18,599 bases of DNA from the NCBI GenBank assembly GCA_024279745.1, contig JAJRRE010000187.1, positions 1-18,599 on the forward strand, in the 5' to 3' direction. Of this stretch, positions 1-7,155 are shown one piece after another; positions within the stretch are counted from its first letter, which is position 1; every line of letters starts with the position of its first letter. A program made the position numbers and the translations under genes. The stretch comes from Alphaproteobacteria bacterium (GTDB lineage: Bacteria; Pseudomonadota; Alphaproteobacteria; Rhizobiales; Hyphomicrobiaceae). The notes beneath the pieces were generated by a model. That model was not told the origin of the DNA, did not search any database, and worked only from the letters and a program-made list of their open reading frames with translations.

Positions 1-198
1 GCCTTCAGCTTCCTGGCATCAGAAACATCCATTTTCTTTGCGCATCTTCGACACGACCCCGCCGAACTTGGCTTTGTATTTGTAAAAACTGGCAGGGCTG
101 ATGGCATACTTGCGGCAAAGGTCGGCGGTTGGTACGCCCGCCTCATGTTCTTTCAACATCGCTACAATCTGGCTGTCCGATAACTTGGCTTTACGCAT
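1..198 (-). pseudogene. IS3-family transposase OrfA, frameshifted and partial
   Basis: The N-terminal helix-turn-helix part of an IS3 OrfA: MRKAKLSDSQIVAMLKEHEA, then a typical CRKYAISPASFYKYKAKFGG block. An SD-like AAGGAG precedes the ATG at 198. After the GG the frame runs through VVSKMRKENGCF to a stop, while the familiar continuation MDVSDARKLKA is present in the +1 frame starting at the next ATG. Either one extra A in the GAAAATGG run or an insertion of about 25 bp relative to relatives would explain this. The position, under 60 codons into OrfA, is not where IS3 elements make their programmed OrfA/OrfB frameshift, so I read it as an inactivating mutation. The rest of the gene is outside the window. 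Confidence 0.7.
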
Positions 199-265
199 CC
201 GTCGTCTCCTTCAATGGGGGGACGGACTCTACTATAAATTGGAGGAGTTTTCGGGTCTCAGGTCA
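1..265 (-). mobile_element. IS3-family insertion sequence, terminal part
   Basis: The left end of an IS3-family element, cut off by the window edge. It contains the start of a transposase OrfA (see separate entry). The likely IS terminus, read on the minus strand, begins TGACCTGAGACCCGAAAACT at position 265, with a leader containing TAGTAGAGTCC between the terminus and the OrfA start codon. The terminus is 4 bp beyond the hslU stop codon, so the element landed immediately downstream of hslU without damaging it. The exact terminus is inferred because the other IS end and the target-site duplication are outside the window. Confidence 0.65.
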
Positions 266-269
266 CACT

Positions 270-1583
270 CTATAATATGTACTTCGACAGATCCGTATTG
301 GCGGCCAGATCGGCTATATTATCGTTCACATAGGCCGCATCGATCTCAATCGTCTCGCCGGCGCGGTCGGTGGCGTTGAAACTGATATCGTCGAGCACCC
401 GTTCAATCACCGTCTGCAAACGCCGGGCGCCAATATTCTCGACGCTGGAGTTAACCTGCACCGCAATATCCGCCAAAGCATCAATCGCGTCTTCGGTGAA
501 AGAAAGCGTTACGCCTTCAGTTTCCATCAAGGCGATATATTGCTTGATCAACGATGCTTCGGGCTCTGTCAGGATGCGGCGGAAATCATCGCGGGTGAGC
601 GCGCGCAATTCAACGCGGATCGGCAGGCGGCCTTGCAATTCGGGCAATAGATCCGACGGCTTGGCGACATGGAAGGCACCGGAGGCGACAAACAAAATGT
701 GATCGGTTTTAACCTGGCCATGCTTGGTGGTGACGGTTGTGCCTTCAATCAGGGGCAGTAGATCGCGCTGCACGCCCTCGCGGCTAACCTCGCCGCCGCC
801 GCGTGTGCCGTCAGAGCGCGTGCAGATTTTGTCGATCTCATCAAGGAAGACAATGCCGTTATCTTCGACATTACGGATGGCCTCTTGCACCACCTGATCG
901 TCGTCAAGCAGCTTATCGCATTCTTCGGTGATCAATATCTCATAGCTTTCGCCGACGGAAATGCGGCGCGGCTTGGTTTTCTGGCCGAAAGCCTTGCCGA
1001 GCATATCGTTCAGATTAATCATGCCCATCTGGCCGCCCGGCATTCCAGGAATATCCATGGTCGGCATATTTGAGCCGTGATCGGTGACTAGTATTTCAAT
1101 CTCTTTGTCATTGAGTTCGCCCGTGCGCAGTTTGCGGCGAAAACTCTCGCGCGTTGAGGACTGTGCCGTTTCGCCGACCAACGCATCGATTACCCGCTCT
1201 TCGGCCAGAGCTTCAGCTTTGGCTTGCACTTCTTTTCGTTTGACCTCGCGGGTCAGGCCAATGCCGATCTCAACGAGATCGCGAATGATCGATTCTACAT
1301 CGCGCCCGACATAACCCACTTCGGTGAACTTGCTGGCCTCAACCTTGAGGAAGGCCGCCCCGGCCAGTTTTGCCAGCCGCCGCGAGATTTCGGTTTTACC
1401 GACGCCGGTCGGGCCGATCATGAGGATATTCTTCGGCAGAACTTCGTCGCGCATATCGCCGGTTAACTGTTGGCGCCGCCAGCGATTGCGCAGGGCAATG
1501 GCAACGGCACGCTTGGCGTCATTCTGGCCGATAATATAGCGGTCGAGTTCGGAAACGATTTCACGGGGAGAAAAATTTGTCAT
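270..1583 (-). CDS. hslU: HslU, ATPase subunit of the HslUV (ClpYQ) protease
   Basis: A AAA+ unfoldase that forms hexameric rings and feeds proteins into the HslV peptidase in the cytoplasm. The 437 residues match the family length of about 435-445. Visible motifs are Walker A GPTGVGKT at 57-64, the pore loop GYVG at 90-93, the inserted I-domain at roughly 110-235, Walker B IVFLDE at 244-249, sensor-1 region FVASGAF at 298-304, the GARRL sensor-2 segment, and an intact C-terminus ending LSKYIL, the tail that docks into HslV. The ATG overlaps the stop of the upstream membrane-protein gene by 4 nt (ATGA on the minus strand), suggesting translational coupling. An IS3 element ends 4 bp past its stop codon, which may alter transcription termination here. 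Confidence 0.97.
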   Translation of the reverse strand: MTNFSPREIVSELDRYIIGQNDAKRAVAIALRNRWRRQQLTGDMRDEVLPKNILMIGPTGVGKTEISRRLAKLAGAAFLKVEASKFTEVGYVGRDVESIIRDLVEIGIGLTREVKRKEVQAKAEALAEERVIDALVGETAQSSTRESFRRKLRTGELNDKEIEILVTDHGSNMPTMDIPGMPGGQMGMINLNDMLGKAFGQKTKPRRISVGESYEILITEECDKLLDDDQVVQEAIRNVEDNGIVFLDEIDKICTRSDGTRGGGEVSREGVQRDLLPLIEGTTVTTKHGQVKTDHILFVASGAFHVAKPSDLLPELQGRLPIRVELRALTRDDFRRILTEPEASLIKQYIALMETEGVTLSFTEDAIDALADIAVQVNSSVENIGARRLQTVIERVLDDISFNATDRAGETIEIDAAYVNDNIADLAANTDLSKYIL

Positions 1584-2617
1584 GACTTCTCTGCATAAGG
1601 TGGAAGATTATGTTTGAAAGATATATCAGGTATTGCGCGCATTAACCCGCCGCGAATGCGCCGCCAGCCAACGCCAAGCGCGATAACGACACCGCCGAGA
1701 AATACAAGCGTGAACAATACGCCGGTTGAGCCGCTGGCCGAGGCGCCGGTCACTTGCGTTACGCCATAAGCAATTGCGCCGCCCAAATAACTGAGCGCGA
1801 CAACAACAAGCGCACGCCGGTCAATCAGCAGCGCGATCAGCGCCAACACGCCAGTCATACCGATAATCAGTAACGCCCCGGCCCCACTGGTTGCGGGGTC
1901 TTTGGCAACAAAGCTGACCAGGGGGTGCACAATCAAAGGCGCGGCAATAAGGTGGAGCCAGAACCCGCTATCAGCGCGGCGCGTCAGCCGCTCACGGTCG
2001 GAGGAATCGAACCACATGGCGACAGCAAATACGATAAGACCATACCCCAAAGCGATCCAGGCGCTCCAATCCTTGGCCTTCAAGCCCAGAGCATCCGCGC
2101 CCGATATGATCGCCAATAACAATGTGAAGGCCCCAACAAACAACGAAAACGGCAGGCGAAAGCGCAAGTAATGCAGCGCCGTCATTAGGGTGGCCGCTGA
2201 AACCGGGTAAAGCCATAAGTCGAAATTCTTTAAGTCGAGCACATCGGAAAACACTGCGGCCACGGCCCAAAAGGCAAAGATTGCCAGGAATATTGAGATT
2301 ACAATGCTGGGCGCGGTCAGCCGTAGACCGCCGGTGAGATATTCCGCCAGCCCCCACATGGCAACAATGCTCAGTATGAACAGCGGAACCTGATAAGCTT
2401 CGCTCCACCCAGACAGCAAACCAATACCGAGCAGAACAACGCCGACCGCAATGAAAAAATCATTGAATCCGCCAAGCAGGCGAAAACGTTCGTCCCGGCC
2501 GACGGCGAAGCTGCGCGGCTTGCGGCGGGCAGCGGCGAAATCATTGAGCCCATCGGCCTGCGTTTGGGAAATTATCCCGGCGCCAACAGCTGCTTCCAGA
2601 TCTTTTTGCTTTAACAT
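1580..2617 (-). CDS. DUF2157-like polytopic membrane protein between hslV and hslU
   Basis: A 345-residue inner-membrane protein with a short soluble N-terminus (LKQKDLEAAVGAGIISQTQA, the kind of segment that opens DUF2157 proteins), a basic linker, then about ten hydrophobic segments separated by short loops. The family assignment rests on this architecture and is moderately sure; the function is unknown. I start it at the ATG at 2617 because GGGAG lies 5 nt upstream; an in-frame TTG at 2629 is possible but would overlap that site. Its stop overlaps the hslU start by 4 nt and hslV lies 133 nt upstream, so the three genes probably form one transcript. The 133-nt gap holds short direct repeats (TTGCTGCAC twice, TTGGCGC twice) and nothing else recognised. 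Confidence 0.8.
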   Translation of the reverse strand: MLKQKDLEAAVGAGIISQTQADGLNDFAAARRKPRSFAVGRDERFRLLGGFNDFFIAVGVVLLGIGLLSGWSEAYQVPLFILSIVAMWGLAEYLTGGLRLTAPSIVISIFLAIFAFWAVAAVFSDVLDLKNFDLWLYPVSAATLMTALHYLRFRLPFSLFVGAFTLLLAIISGADALGLKAKDWSAWIALGYGLIVFAVAMWFDSSDRERLTRRADSGFWLHLIAAPLIVHPLVSFVAKDPATSGAGALLIIGMTGVLALIALLIDRRALVVVALSYLGGAIAYGVTQVTGASASGSTGVLFTLVFLGGVVIALGVGWRRIRGGLMRAIPDISFKHNLPPYAEKS

Positions 2618-2750
2618 CACTACTCCCAAGGGCCCGGCTTATACATATATTCATATCTAAAACGACATCACTATAGCCGTGCTCAATCAAGCCGAACCTT
2701 GCTGCACTTTGCTGCACCTTGGCGCTTGGCGCTCCATTCCCCGTCCTGGC

Positions 2751-3350
2751 TCATTTGGCGCTATCAAGTGTCTCCACGACGAAATTTTCATTGGTATAGA
2801 CGCAAATCTGGGCAGCAATGGACATCGCCTTGCGCGCGACTGCCTCTGCGTCCAGGTCCATATCGAGCAAAGCCCGCGCCGCCGCCAACGCATAATTACC
2901 GCCCGACCCGATGCCCATGCAATCGCGCTCAGGTTCCAGCACATCGCCGGTTCCGGTCAGCACCAGGGTCACATCTTTGTCGGCCACCAGCATCATCGCT
3001 TCCAGCCGGCGCAAATAGCGGTCCGTGCGCCAGTCTTTCGCCATTTCGACACAGGCGCGCGTGAGCTGCCCGGGATATTGCTCCAGTTTGCCTTCCAGCC
3101 GCTCAAACAGCGTGAACGCGTCGGCCGTGGCGCCGGCAAATCCGCCAATAACCTCGCCTTTGCCGATCGGCCGCACCTTCTTGGCATTGCCCTTGATGAC
3201 CGTCTGCCCCAGGCTGACCTGGCCGTCGCCGGCGATGATCACCTTGCCGGCCTTGCGCACAGTCAAGATGGTGGTCGCGTGCCAGAGCTGGGAGGAAGCG
3301 GGTCCGGATGCGCCATAGGAGCCGCTGTGGTCTGATGAAAACTGGGTCAT
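2751..3350 (-). CDS. hslV: HslV, peptidase subunit of the HslUV (ClpQY) protease
   Basis: The N-terminal threonine peptidase partner of HslU, related to proteasome beta subunits. The diagnostic core is clear: WHATTIL, then AGDGQVSLGQTVIKGNAKKVR, GFAGATADAFTLFE, KDWRTDRYLRRLEAMM, and IGSGGNYALAAARALL. The catalytic threonine is Thr26, counting from the ATG at 3350, so a pro-segment of about 25 residues must be removed for activity. E. coli HslV removes only the initiator Met, while several alphaproteobacterial homologues carry such an extension. No in-frame start codon lies closer to the TTI, so the extension is real. A TTG at 3359 is an alternative start, three codons upstream. Total length is 199 residues. 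Confidence 0.97.
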   Translation of the reverse strand: MTQFSSDHSGSYGASGPASSQLWHATTILTVRKAGKVIIAGDGQVSLGQTVIKGNAKKVRPIGKGEVIGGFAGATADAFTLFERLEGKLEQYPGQLTRACVEMAKDWRTDRYLRRLEAMMLVADKDVTLVLTGTGDVLEPERDCMGIGSGGNYALAAARALLDMDLDAEAVARKAMSIAAQICVYTNENFVVETLDSAK

Positions 3351-3403
3351 TTTACTCAAACTTCTTCATATTGGGCAGGTTAGCGATCAGGATGTCGTAG
3401 GGC

Positions 3404-3434
3404 GAATGTCGGTGGCAGCGGCGGGGGTGTCAAG
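3404..3434 (-). promoter_or_regulatory. Candidate promoter for hslV
   Basis: On the minus strand, CTTGACA (3434-3428) is followed after 17 nt by GACATT (3410-3405). The first box is a perfect TTGACA and also fits the CTTG of alphaproteobacterial heat-shock (RpoH) promoters, which would suit an hslVU operon. The -10 box is a poor match to TATAAT. It lies about 55 nt upstream of the hslV ATG. This is motif reading only; no transcript data are implied. Confidence 0.35.
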
Positions 3435-3519
3435 TACGCCAAATGGGTCGTTGGTGCGGGCCTGGGCTTATGAGAACGGCCTTGTCCAGCAATTGACAGG
3501 CCAACTTGAGTGATGTTAC

Positions 3520-3538
3520 TGAATTATAGTGAAATTCA
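3520..3538. promoter_or_regulatory. Inverted repeat overlapping a -10-like box, candidate operator
   Basis: TGAATT and AATTCA form a perfect 6-bp inverted repeat with a 7-nt centre. It covers TATAGT (3525-3530), a plausible -10 box for the ATPase gene that starts at 3565. TTGACA is also present at 3493-3498, but at 26 nt it is too far from TATAGT to pair with it. A repressor site controlling the ATPase gene, possibly autoregulatory through its winged helix, is an inference. Confidence 0.3.
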
Positions 3539-3564
3539 GATATAAACAGGTAAACTCGTCATAA

Positions 3565-4758
3565 ATGGACCCCGTTCGGAATCCCTATGCTCCAGGTGCT
3601 GGCAGTCCGCCGCCCGAATTGGCTGGTCGGCAGGACATTCTGCAAACCGCTAAGGATGCGCTTTTGCGCGTTGCCAACAGGAAATCTGAAAAAAGCATCG
3701 TTCTCGTTGGATTGCGCGGTGTTGGCAAGACAGTTCTGCTTAATCAGATCAACGATATGGCAGATGATGAGGGATTTCACTCGATTTTCATCGAAGCGCA
3801 TGAAGGTAAAAGCCTGCCGGAATTACTGGTACCAGGATTACGCACAGCGCTGTTTAAATTGAGTAAGGTTGAAAATGCCAAAGTCAAAGCGAAACATGCT
3901 CTCAGGGTATTAAAGAGCTTTGCCGGTGCGGTGAAACTAAAATATCGGGACTTTGAACTTGGCATTGATCCCGAAACAGGAACTGCCGACAGCGGTGATC
4001 TTGAAGCCGATCTACCACAATTGATGGTCGCAGTGGCAGAAGCAGCGCACGCAGCAAAGACCCCCGTCGCCCTGCTCGTCGACGAATTGCAATATCTTTC
4101 CACAATGGAATTCAGTGCTTTGATTATGGCTGTTCACCGCATAAATCAGAAAAACTGGCCGCTTATCGTCATCGCAGCTGGACTTCCGCAGATTTTAGGA
4201 TTGGCAGGCAACTCTAAATCCTATGCTGAGCGACTGTTCAGATTTCCCTCAGTGGGGGCGCTGGAAAAAGCCGATGCCGTCATCGCGATTACGCATCCAG
4301 CGACGACGGAAGGTGTAGCCTTTACGCCAGACGCAGTCGCCGAAATTCTGGACGCCACCCAATGTTACCCCTATTTTCTGCAGCAATGGGCCTATGAGGC
4401 GTGGAACGTATCCACGTCAGAAAACATAACGCTGGCAAGCGTGAAAACAGCTACAATTGCCGCCATAGAAGAGCTTGATCAAAGCTTCTTCAAGGTGCGA
4501 TTTGATCGCTGCAGTCCGTCTGAAAAGCGATATATGAGAGCGTTGGCGCAGCTGGGGTCGGGCACACAGCGCTCAGGTGAAATTGCCGGGCTGCTCGGCG
4601 TGAAATCCACTTCAGTTGCGCCAACAAGAAGCGCACTCATTAAAAAGGGGATGATTTACTCACCATCTCATGGAGACACCGCATTTACGGTCCCACTATT
4701 TGACGCTTATATGATGCGGGCAATGCCGCAATTACCGAAACGAAAACATAGTAGGTAA
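3565..4758 (+). CDS. AAA ATPase (AAA_16/Orc1-like) with C-terminal winged-helix-like region
   Basis: A 397-residue soluble ATPase. The N-terminus has the ELAGRQDIL entry motif typical of AAA_16/Orc1-like ATPases. Walker A GLRGVGKT is at 49-56, Walker B VALLVDELQYL at 168-178 with Asp173 and Glu174, a sensor-1-like IVIAAGLP at 201-208, and a YPYFLQQW motif at 268-275 that is common in this group. Residues of about 315-385 look like a winged helix, with RSGEIAGLLGVKSTSVAPTR resembling helix-turn-helix. The role is unknown; relatives occur as solitary genes and near mobile DNA. It lies between hslV (divergent) and hisB (same strand), is visibly richer in A/T codons than hisB, and lacks a strong SD (only AGG 14 nt upstream). 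It is probably a later insertion beside the his cluster. No partner effector gene adjoins it. Confidence 0.85.
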   Translation: MDPVRNPYAPGAGSPPPELAGRQDILQTAKDALLRVANRKSEKSIVLVGLRGVGKTVLLNQINDMADDEGFHSIFIEAHEGKSLPELLVPGLRTALFKLSKVENAKVKAKHALRVLKSFAGAVKLKYRDFELGIDPETGTADSGDLEADLPQLMVAVAEAAHAAKTPVALLVDELQYLSTMEFSALIMAVHRINQKNWPLIVIAAGLPQILGLAGNSKSYAERLFRFPSVGALEKADAVIAITHPATTEGVAFTPDAVAEILDATQCYPYFLQQWAYEAWNVSTSENITLASVKTATIAAIEELDQSFFKVRFDRCSPSEKRYMRALAQLGSGTQRSGEIAGLLGVKSTSVAPTRSALIKKGMIYSPSHGDTAFTVPLFDAYMMRAMPQLPKRKHSR

Positions 4759-4786
4759 TTGCCAATAATTCGACAATACGCAATTA
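4756..4786 (+). terminator. Weak AT-rich hairpin after the ATPase gene
   Basis: TAATTGC (4756-4762) and GCAATTA (4780-4786) are perfect 7-nt complements overlapping the ATPase stop codon, followed by TTTG. The stem is A/T-rich and the U-run is short, so it could be a poor terminator or a chance palindrome before hisB. Confidence 0.2.
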
Positions 4787-4847
4787 TTTGACCATAACGA
4801 CCCGGCACAAGGCTGGATTCTCATCTTCCCAGCCCAACCTTAATTTT

Positions 4848-4851
4848 GGAG
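4848..4851 (+). promoter_or_regulatory. Ribosome binding site that decides the hisB start (TTG)
   Basis: GGAG lies 8 nt upstream of a TTG at 4860. No ATG exists near the family-typical N-terminus, and a further upstream in-frame TTG at 4788 would add 24 residues not seen in HisB proteins. The site therefore supports initiation at TTG 4860. Confidence 0.6.
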
Positions 4852-4859
4852 TAGCTTCC

Positions 4860-5450
4860 TTGACCCGGCAGGCAACAATTGACCGTAATACCAATGAGAC
4901 CCAGATCAGCACAACGGTCGATCTGGATGGCACTGGCATAGCCAAAATCGAAACCGGCATTGGCTTTCTTGACCACATGCTGGAGCAACTGGCGCGCCAT
5001 TCGCTGATCGATATAACTTTGCAGGTCAAGGGCGATCTGCATATTGATTTTCACCACAGCACAGAAGACGCAGGCATTGCCATCGGTCAGGCGTTTGCCA
5101 AGGCGATTGGCGACAAAAAGGGTATAACGCGCTATGCCTCGACCCATCTGGCCATGGATGAGACGTTGACCCGGGTGGCGCTCGACGTCTCCGGCCGGCC
5201 TTATCTGGTCTGGAAGGTCGAATTTTCCCAACCGAAAATTGGTGAAATGGATACCGAATTATTCCGCGAATGGTTCCAGGCTTTTGCGCAACATGCCGGG
5301 ATCACGCTGCATATCGAGACATTGTATGGCAACAACAACCACCATATTGCCGAGACCTGCTTTAAGGGGCTGGCGCGGGCTTTGCGTACCGCGCTCGAAG
5401 TCGATCCGCGCCAGGAGGGCCGTGTGCCGTCGACAAAAGGCAGCTTGTAA
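4860..5450 (+). CDS. hisB: Imidazoleglycerol-phosphate dehydratase
   Basis: Catalyses the Mn-dependent dehydration of imidazole-glycerol phosphate to imidazole-acetol phosphate, the sixth step of histidine synthesis. It is a monofunctional enzyme of 196 residues, the usual size, with no fused phosphatase. Metal-binding motifs are intact: FLDHMLEQLARH with His39, DFHHSTEDAG with His65 and His66 and Glu69, and NNHHIAETCFKGLARALR with His161 and His162 and Glu165. The start is a TTG backed by GGAG, as described for the RBS entry. It opens the plus-strand histidine cluster. The next gene is 87 nt downstream, on the same strand. Confidence 0.96.
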   Translation: MTRQATIDRNTNETQISTTVDLDGTGIAKIETGIGFLDHMLEQLARHSLIDITLQVKGDLHIDFHHSTEDAGIAIGQAFAKAIGDKKGITRYASTHLAMDETLTRVALDVSGRPYLVWKVEFSQPKIGEMDTELFREWFQAFAQHAGITLHIETLYGNNNHHIAETCFKGLARALRTALEVDPRQEGRVPSTKGSL

Positions 5451-5537
5451 GCAGCTAATCTGGGGAGCGACGGGGAGGGGGCCGGCGCCAGGCGTGACAG
5501 GCGAGGTCAACCTGCAAAGACACGGGAGTGCGATATT

Positions 5538-5792
5538 GTGAGTGAGCTGAAAAAACACGAGGCCTATTGGACCTGCTGCGGTGAGCCAGATGAAGACGGC
5601 GGAGACGAAGACGGCGACGAAATCGAGTATGCCTATTATTTCGCGCCCACCGGCAGGCAAGCCGCGCCCTTTATGAAGCAGCGCACGGTTACGGCGATCA
5701 TTGATATTGCGCAGGACGGCACATTGGCCGGCGTTGAGCTGATCGACGATATGCCGCCGCCGCCCAAACCAGCTGCGAAAACAGAAGATTAA
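5538..5792 (+). CDS. Small acidic protein, DUF2283-like
   Basis: An 84-residue cytoplasmic protein starting at GTG, with GGGAG 9 nt upstream. The N-terminal half is very acidic (PDEDGGDEDGDEIEYAYYF) and carries a Cys-Cys pair at 13-14. Residues of about 49-72 (TVTAIIDIAQDGTLAGVELI) follow the beta-strand pattern of DUF2283, in which a GxLxGxELxD motif is typical, and the tail is proline-rich. The DUF2283 match is a tentative reading. No function is known. Its position between hisB and the DUF2628 gene and its good RBS argue that it is a real, cotranscribed gene. Confidence 0.7.
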   Translation: MSELKKHEAYWTCCGEPDEDGGDEDGDEIEYAYYFAPTGRQAAPFMKQRTVTAIIDIAQDGTLAGVELIDDMPPPPKPAAKTED

Positions 5793-5893
5793 GTAGTGTC
5801 ATTGTTGAAACTGGTTTCCTGAATAAAATTTTACAGAATCTGCAGGGAAGCAAAATCTGCGACGAACTTGCGACGAACATCCCGTTGAACCAT

Positions 5894-5897
5894 GGAG
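5894..5897 (+). promoter_or_regulatory. Ribosome binding site favouring a TTG start for the DUF2628-like gene
   Basis: GGAG lies 9 nt upstream of the TTG at 5907 and overlaps the in-frame ATG at 5892, which itself has no SD. The protein from the TTG begins MKAFTIYEPP, matching how this family usually opens. Confidence 0.45.
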
Positions 5898-5906
5898 CGA
5901 GCCGCC

Positions 5907-6350
5907 TTGAAAGCCTTCACCATATATGAGCCACCGCAAGCGCCGCTGGAGTTGGTTGACCGCGCCGATGCACTTGTTTTCGTTAAAGACGGGTTTTCCT
6001 GGCTGGCTTTTATGTTCGCGCCGCTGTGGTTCTTGTGGAACAATCTATGGTTGGCGGTGGCTGGCTATGCCGTAGTTGCCGGCGCTTTGATCGCCCCTGT
6101 TCTGCTGCTTGAGCTGGACCATGATTTGATCGCCCTTGGACTATTCGGCCTGCATCTGGTTAGCGGGTTTGAAGCGGGCACAGTTTTGCATTGGACTTTA
6201 ACGCGCGAAGGCTGGAGCGAGTTGGGCGCCGTCACCGGCCGCAGCCAAAACGAGTGCGAGCGAAATTTTTATGATGGGTGGTTGCCAGGCCAGCCACATA
6301 TCGCGCCGCGATCAATCGCGGCTCACTTCCCTGGGCGCGAGGATCAATGA
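5907..6350 (+). CDS. DUF2628-like small membrane protein
   Basis: A 147-residue protein (152 if the ATG at 5892 is used). It opens with FTIYEPPQAPL and a VFVKDGFSWLAFMFAPLWFL segment, then LWLAVAGYAVVAGALIAPVL and DLIALGLFGLHLVSGFEAG. The pattern of a KDGFxxxAFxxxPLW motif followed by about three membrane segments is the one seen in DUF2628 proteins, a family that in alphaproteobacteria often sits just ahead of hisH. The C-terminal part (REGWSELGAVTGRSQNECER) is soluble. It ends 3 nt before the hisH ATG, so the two are almost certainly cotranscribed. Its molecular function is not known. Confidence 0.85.
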   Translation: MKAFTIYEPPQAPLELVDRADALVFVKDGFSWLAFMFAPLWFLWNNLWLAVAGYAVVAGALIAPVLLLELDHDLIALGLFGLHLVSGFEAGTVLHWTLTREGWSELGAVTGRSQNECERNFYDGWLPGQPHIAPRSIAAHFPGREDQ

Positions 6351-6353
6351 GCT

Positions 6354-7016
6354 ATGACAACTGTCGTTATAATTGATTACGGCGCCGGCAATCTGCATTC
6401 TGCCGCCAAGTCCTTTGAGCGCGCGGCGCGCGAAAGTGAGACGGGCCATGACATCGTCGTCAGCTCGGCGCACCAGGATGTGGCTAATGCCGAGCGGATT
6501 GTTTTGCCCGGTGTTGGCGCCTTCGCCGATTGCATGGCGGGACTGCAAGCCGTTGCGGGAATGCGCGAGGCGCTGGAACAGGCAGTGCGCCGCGATGGCA
6601 AACCGTTCCTGGGAATTTGCGTCGGGATGCAATTGATGGCGACGCGCGGTCTGGAGCATGGCGTGCATGAGGGACTGGGCTGGATTGATGGCGATGTGGA
6701 AGCGATCAAACCGGCAGACCCGGCCTTAAAGATCCCGCATATGGGCTGGAATACGCTTGAGCGTACCGGCACGCAGGCGGATCATGCTATTTTGGACGGC
6801 ATTAAAACCGGGCCGGATGGGCTGCACGCCTATTTCGTGCATTCTTATCATATGAAGGTTCTGCAGCCCGGTGCATTGGCCGCGACCACAGACTACGGCA
6901 TGGCGATCAGCGCCCTGATTGCCAAAGACAATATGATCGGCACCCAGTTTCACCCGGAGAAAAGCCAGAAGCTGGGTTTGAAACTGATCGCCAATTTCCT
7001 CAACTGGACGCCATAA
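6354..7016 (+). CDS. hisH: Imidazole glycerol phosphate synthase, glutaminase subunit
   Basis: The class I glutamine amidotransferase that hydrolyses glutamine and channels ammonia to HisF. It opens with VVIIDYGAGNLHS. The nucleophile Cys89 sits in FLGICVGMQL, and the catalytic His200 and Glu202 in GTQFHPEKSQ; the oxyanion-strand motif LPGVGAFADCM and the HAYFVHSYH segment are present. The length of 220 residues is normal for alphaproteobacterial HisH. It starts 3 nt after the DUF2628-like gene, with GAGG upstream. Its usual partner genes hisA and hisF are over 4 kb and 5.8 kb downstream here, separated by unrelated genes. Confidence 0.97.
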   Translation: MTTVVIIDYGAGNLHSAAKSFERAARESETGHDIVVSSAHQDVANAERIVLPGVGAFADCMAGLQAVAGMREALEQAVRRDGKPFLGICVGMQLMATRGLEHGVHEGLGWIDGDVEAIKPADPALKIPHMGWNTLERTGTQADHAILDGIKTGPDGLHAYFVHSYHMKVLQPGALAATTDYGMAISALIAKDNMIGTQFHPEKSQKLGLKLIANFLNWTP

Positions 7017-7155
7017 CAGCGGCCAATGGACCCTTGTGTGGATCAGATTGGAAAAATCTCTTACCGTCCACATTGGCGCGCCAAAAAGCTGGCACGCCTT
7101 GCGCGAACCCCGTAGTCTCAAAACATCTCTATTTCAAACAAGGGTCCCGGATCTT

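Noticed and set aside
1..70. Programmed frameshift in the IS3 OrfA
   Set aside because: Programmed shifting in IS3 elements occurs near the OrfA/OrfB junction, not under 60 codons from the OrfA start, and no A-rich slippery heptamer with a downstream structure is evident.
7073..7084. Perfect palindrome TTGGCGCGCCAA after hisH
   Set aside because: A single 12-bp palindrome in GC-rich DNA with no neighbouring signal; chance is a sufficient explanation.
7036..7155. Upstream extension of the exported protein at 7156
   Set aside because: It would bury the signal peptide about 50 residues inside the protein and has no SD; the ATG at 7156 fits better.
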